From Candidatus Solibacter sp. (GTDB taxonomy: Bacteria > Acidobacteriota > Terriglobia > Bryobacterales > Bryobacteraceae): a stretch of DNA of 7,175 bases. The stretch is taken from the NCBI GenBank assembly GCA_017883355.1, contig JADGNS010000231.1, forward strand, positions 1 through 7,175. Direction: 5' to 3'. Shown one piece after another: positions 5,651-7,175 of the stretch. The notes below the pieces were generated by a model. That model was not told the origin of the DNA. It made no database searches and was given only the letters and a program-made list of their open reading frames with translations. The position numbers and the translations under genes were made by a program. Within the stretch, counting starts at the first letter, position 1; every line of letters starts with the position of its first letter.

Positions 5651-6886
5651 TTGACAACCACGGCGGCGGGCGGGCGGTACAAGTGGACGGTAGTGGGACT
5701 GCTGTGGTTCGTGTGCCTGTTCAATTACGCGGACCGGCAGGCGATCTTCTCAGTGTTCCCTCTGCTGAAGGCGGAGATGCACCTGAGCGACGTGCAACTG
5801 GGATACGTGGCGTCCTCGTTCATGTGGGTGTACGCGGCGGCGGCGCCCTTTGCCGGGATGGTGGGCGACCGCTTCCGGCGAAAGCACGTGATTCTGGGCG
5901 GGCTGATTTTCTGGTCGCTGATTACCATCGCGACGGCGCTCTCCACGCGCTATTGGCATCTGGTGGTATTTCGCGCGCTGGAGGGATTGGGGGAGGCCTT
6001 CTACTTCCCGGCCTCGATGTCGCTGATCAGTGCGTGGCACGGCAAGGAGACGCGGTCGCGAGCCATGTCGTGGCATCAATCCAGCGTCTACGCGGGGACC
6101 ATCACGGGCGGCGCGGTGGCGGGATATCTGGCGCAGCACTACGGGTGGCGCCTGGGGTTCTACGTGTTCGGCTCGCTGGGTGTTGTGCTGGGTGCGGTTC
6201 TGGTATTCCTGTTGAAAGAGCCGGAAACCGTTGTCGTTCGCCAAGAGGAAACGTTCCGCTTTTCCGCCGCGTGGCTGGAGGTGTTCCGCAATCCCATGGC
6301 GGTGGCGCTGATGGCGGTGTTCATCTGCGCGAACTTTGTGGCCATGGTATTCCTGACGTGGCTGCCCTCGTACCTGACGCGCACCTTCCACATGAGTTTG
6401 ACGATGGCCGGCTTCAGCGCGACCGCGTACCTGCAAGCCGCGTCGGTGCTGGGCGTCCTTACCGGCGGGATGGTGGCCGACGGCTGGGTGCGTAAGGACC
6501 GGCGGGGGCGCATGTGGACGCAGGCGGTGGGATTGTTTGCGGGCGTGCCGTTTCTGCTGGTCACCGGGTGGACGTTCAGCGTGACGGTCTTCGTATTCGC
6601 CACCATGGGCTTCGGCTTCTTCAAGGGAATGTACGACGCCAACATCTGGGCGTCGCTGCACGATGTGGTGCCGCCGGAGCGGCGCGCCACCGCCGTAGGC
6701 GTGATGAATTCCATTGGATGGCTGGGCGGCGGGGTGGCGCCGGTGGCCATGGCGTCGGCGTCGGGCGTATGGGGCATGGGCATGTGCCTGAGCGCGACGT
6801 CGGCGGTCTACGCGGTGGCGGGAGTGCTGCTGGTGTTGGGCGCGTCACGCTGGATGACGCGAAAAGTGGAGAGTCATGCTGCGTGA
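5651..6886 (+). CDS. MFS transporter, anion:cation symporter (ACS)-like
   Basis: A major facilitator superfamily permease of 411 residues, with about twelve hydrophobic segments spread along its length. Helix 1 ends in FNYADRQ (24-30), the NYxDR signature common in the ACS branch (hexuronate, phthalate, sialate and phosphate-linked carriers). The MFS motif A, GMVGDRFRRK, follows at 69-78 in the loop after helix 2. A polar central loop (about residues 193-210, PETVVVRQEETFR) separates the two six-helix halves. The substrate cannot be read from the sequence; organic anions are likely by family. The start is set at TTG 5651 because GGAGAGG (5639-5645) is 5 nt upstream; an in-frame GTG at 5645 has its Shine-Dalgarno too close. 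It is divergent from the SPFH operon across a 93-nt gap that contains the operator-like dyad, and no strong promoter of its own is seen. Codons are markedly G-ending. Its 3' end overlaps the next gene by 11 nt. Confidence 0.9.
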   Translation: MTTTAAGGRYKWTVVGLLWFVCLFNYADRQAIFSVFPLLKAEMHLSDVQLGYVASSFMWVYAAAAPFAGMVGDRFRRKHVILGGLIFWSLITIATALSTRYWHLVVFRALEGLGEAFYFPASMSLISAWHGKETRSRAMSWHQSSVYAGTITGGAVAGYLAQHYGWRLGFYVFGSLGVVLGAVLVFLLKEPETVVVRQEETFRFSAAWLEVFRNPMAVALMAVFICANFVAMVFLTWLPSYLTRTFHMSLTMAGFSATAYLQAASVLGVLTGGMVADGWVRKDRRGRMWTQAVGLFAGVPFLLVTGWTFSVTVFVFATMGFGFFKGMYDANIWASLHDVVPPERRATAVGVMNSIGWLGGGVAPVAMASASGVWGMGMCLSATSAVYAVAGVLLVLGASRWMTRKVESHAA

Positions 6887-7142
6887 GGATGGACGGTACT
6901 GCGACGGCTGCGGCCAGAAACTGCCGCCTTCGGCGAAGTTGGGGCAACAGACGATGTCGAAGGAGGAGGCGCGGGAGTACGGATCTGATGCGGAAGAAAA
7001 CGCCGATGGGACGGTGACGATCGATCTGTGCCTGGCGTGCCGGATCCGGCGGGCGGTATCGCCTTCACCCGCTCAAAGGCGAGAGGAAAGGTCTGTGGTC
7101 TGTAACGGTACGCGGCAACTGGCGTATTGTTTTCCGTTTTGA
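6876..7142 (+). CDS. Small zinc-ribbon protein with an apparently replaced C-terminus
   Basis: An 88-codon frame starting at ATG 6876, inside the end of the MFS gene, with GGAG 4 nt upstream. Residues 1-60 look like a real small metal-binding protein: YCDGCGQKLP (C9, C12) and CLACRIRR (C52, C55) give a CxxC plus CxxC zinc-ribbon pattern around an acidic linker (EEAREYGSDAEENADG). I do not recognise a named family, and its function is unknown. From about residue 59 onward the frame runs through DNA that encodes a HigB toxin fragment in another frame (from about 7057). The last 28 or so residues are therefore probably not native, and the original end of the gene is likely lost. It is coupled to the transporter by an 11-nt overlap, but a functional link is not shown. 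If still translated, the zinc ribbon itself would be complete. Confidence 0.6.
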   Translation: MLREDGRYCDGCGQKLPPSAKLGQQTMSKEEAREYGSDAEENADGTVTIDLCLACRIRRAVSPSPAQRREERSVVCNGTRQLAYCFPF

Positions 7143-7175
7143 AGGAACCGATGTATTTGACGTTGAACTGATTGA
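7057..7175 (+). pseudogene. higB: HigB-family toxin, N-terminally truncated remnant, runs off the window
   Basis: Read in the frame of base 7057, this encodes 39 residues that align well with the C-terminal half of HigB (RelE-superfamily mRNA interferase): YRLHPLKGERKGLWSV, then TVRGNWRIVFRFEGTDVF and DVELI at the edge. Compared from memory with Proteus vulgaris HigB, fragment H4, K7 and R23 match His54, Lys57 and Arg73 of the active-site region. The first 50 or so residues of a HigB are missing: upstream the frame is open only to a TGA at 7015-7017, and there is no ATG, GTG or TTG between. It is therefore a 5'-truncated gene or one joined out of frame to the zinc-ribbon gene. Local GC is about 44% (33 of 75 bases at 7101-7175, hand count), far below the neighbours. 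A higA antitoxin gene would be expected just downstream, outside the window. Confidence 0.75.

Noticed and set aside
5750..6661. A 303-codon minus-strand frame opposite the MFS gene
   Set aside because: It is Arg/His/Pro/Gln-rich with no domain; the plus strand has MFS motifs.
1..7175. CRISPR array, tRNA, rRNA or insertion sequence
   Set aside because: No spaced direct repeats, tRNA-like or rRNA-like segments, transposase motifs or terminal inverted repeats were seen.

Overview
This is a high-GC bacterial window with compact gene packing and GTG/TTG starts. The mix of an XPD-like Fe-S helicase, a Bacillus/Thermus-style seven-iron ferredoxin, an SPFH protein with a small ribbon-helix-helix protein and a DUF3592-like protein, and an NYxDR-type MFS transporter is reminiscent of Acidobacteriota (Solibacter-like). 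That assignment is an inference from style and gene content; no rRNA or marker gene is present.

Layout: (1) 1-958, plus strand, the 3' part of an AMP-forming acyl-CoA ligase that resembles malonyl-CoA synthetase (MatB). (2) 959-1113, a 155-nt gap with no gene. (3) 1114-3409, plus strand, a DinG/YoaA-type helicase followed by an 8-nt-overlapping QueD/PTPS-family gene. (4) 3425-3685, minus strand, a 7Fe ferredoxin convergent with queD. (5) 3739-5557, minus strand, a compact operon read in the order SPFH membrane protein, a 54-residue ribbon-helix-helix (RHH, Arc-like) protein, and a two-unit DUF3592-like membrane protein. (6) 5558-5650, a 93-nt divergent control region with a strong promoter and an overlapping 22-bp operator-like dyad. 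(7) 5651-6886, plus strand, an MFS transporter overlapped by a small CxxC/CxxC zinc-ribbon gene. (8) From about 7057 to the window edge, the C-terminal half of a HigB-type toxin, in a different frame and without its N-terminal half or a start codon.

The best candidate for a little-described system is the SPFH-RHH-DUF3592 operon. Its promoter (TTGACT, 16 nt, TATCAT) is covered by two abutting 11-bp units of the form ATCAnnnTGAT, so that both the ATCA and the TGAT half-sites recur every 11 bp. This is the geometry expected for two RHH dimers on one face of DNA. The simplest model is a self-repressing operon: the RHH protein encoded as the second gene controls synthesis of two membrane proteins, and perhaps of the divergent transporter. 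The second notable item is the higB remnant at the right edge, which joins the zinc-ribbon gene at what looks like a recombination junction and coincides with a drop in GC content.
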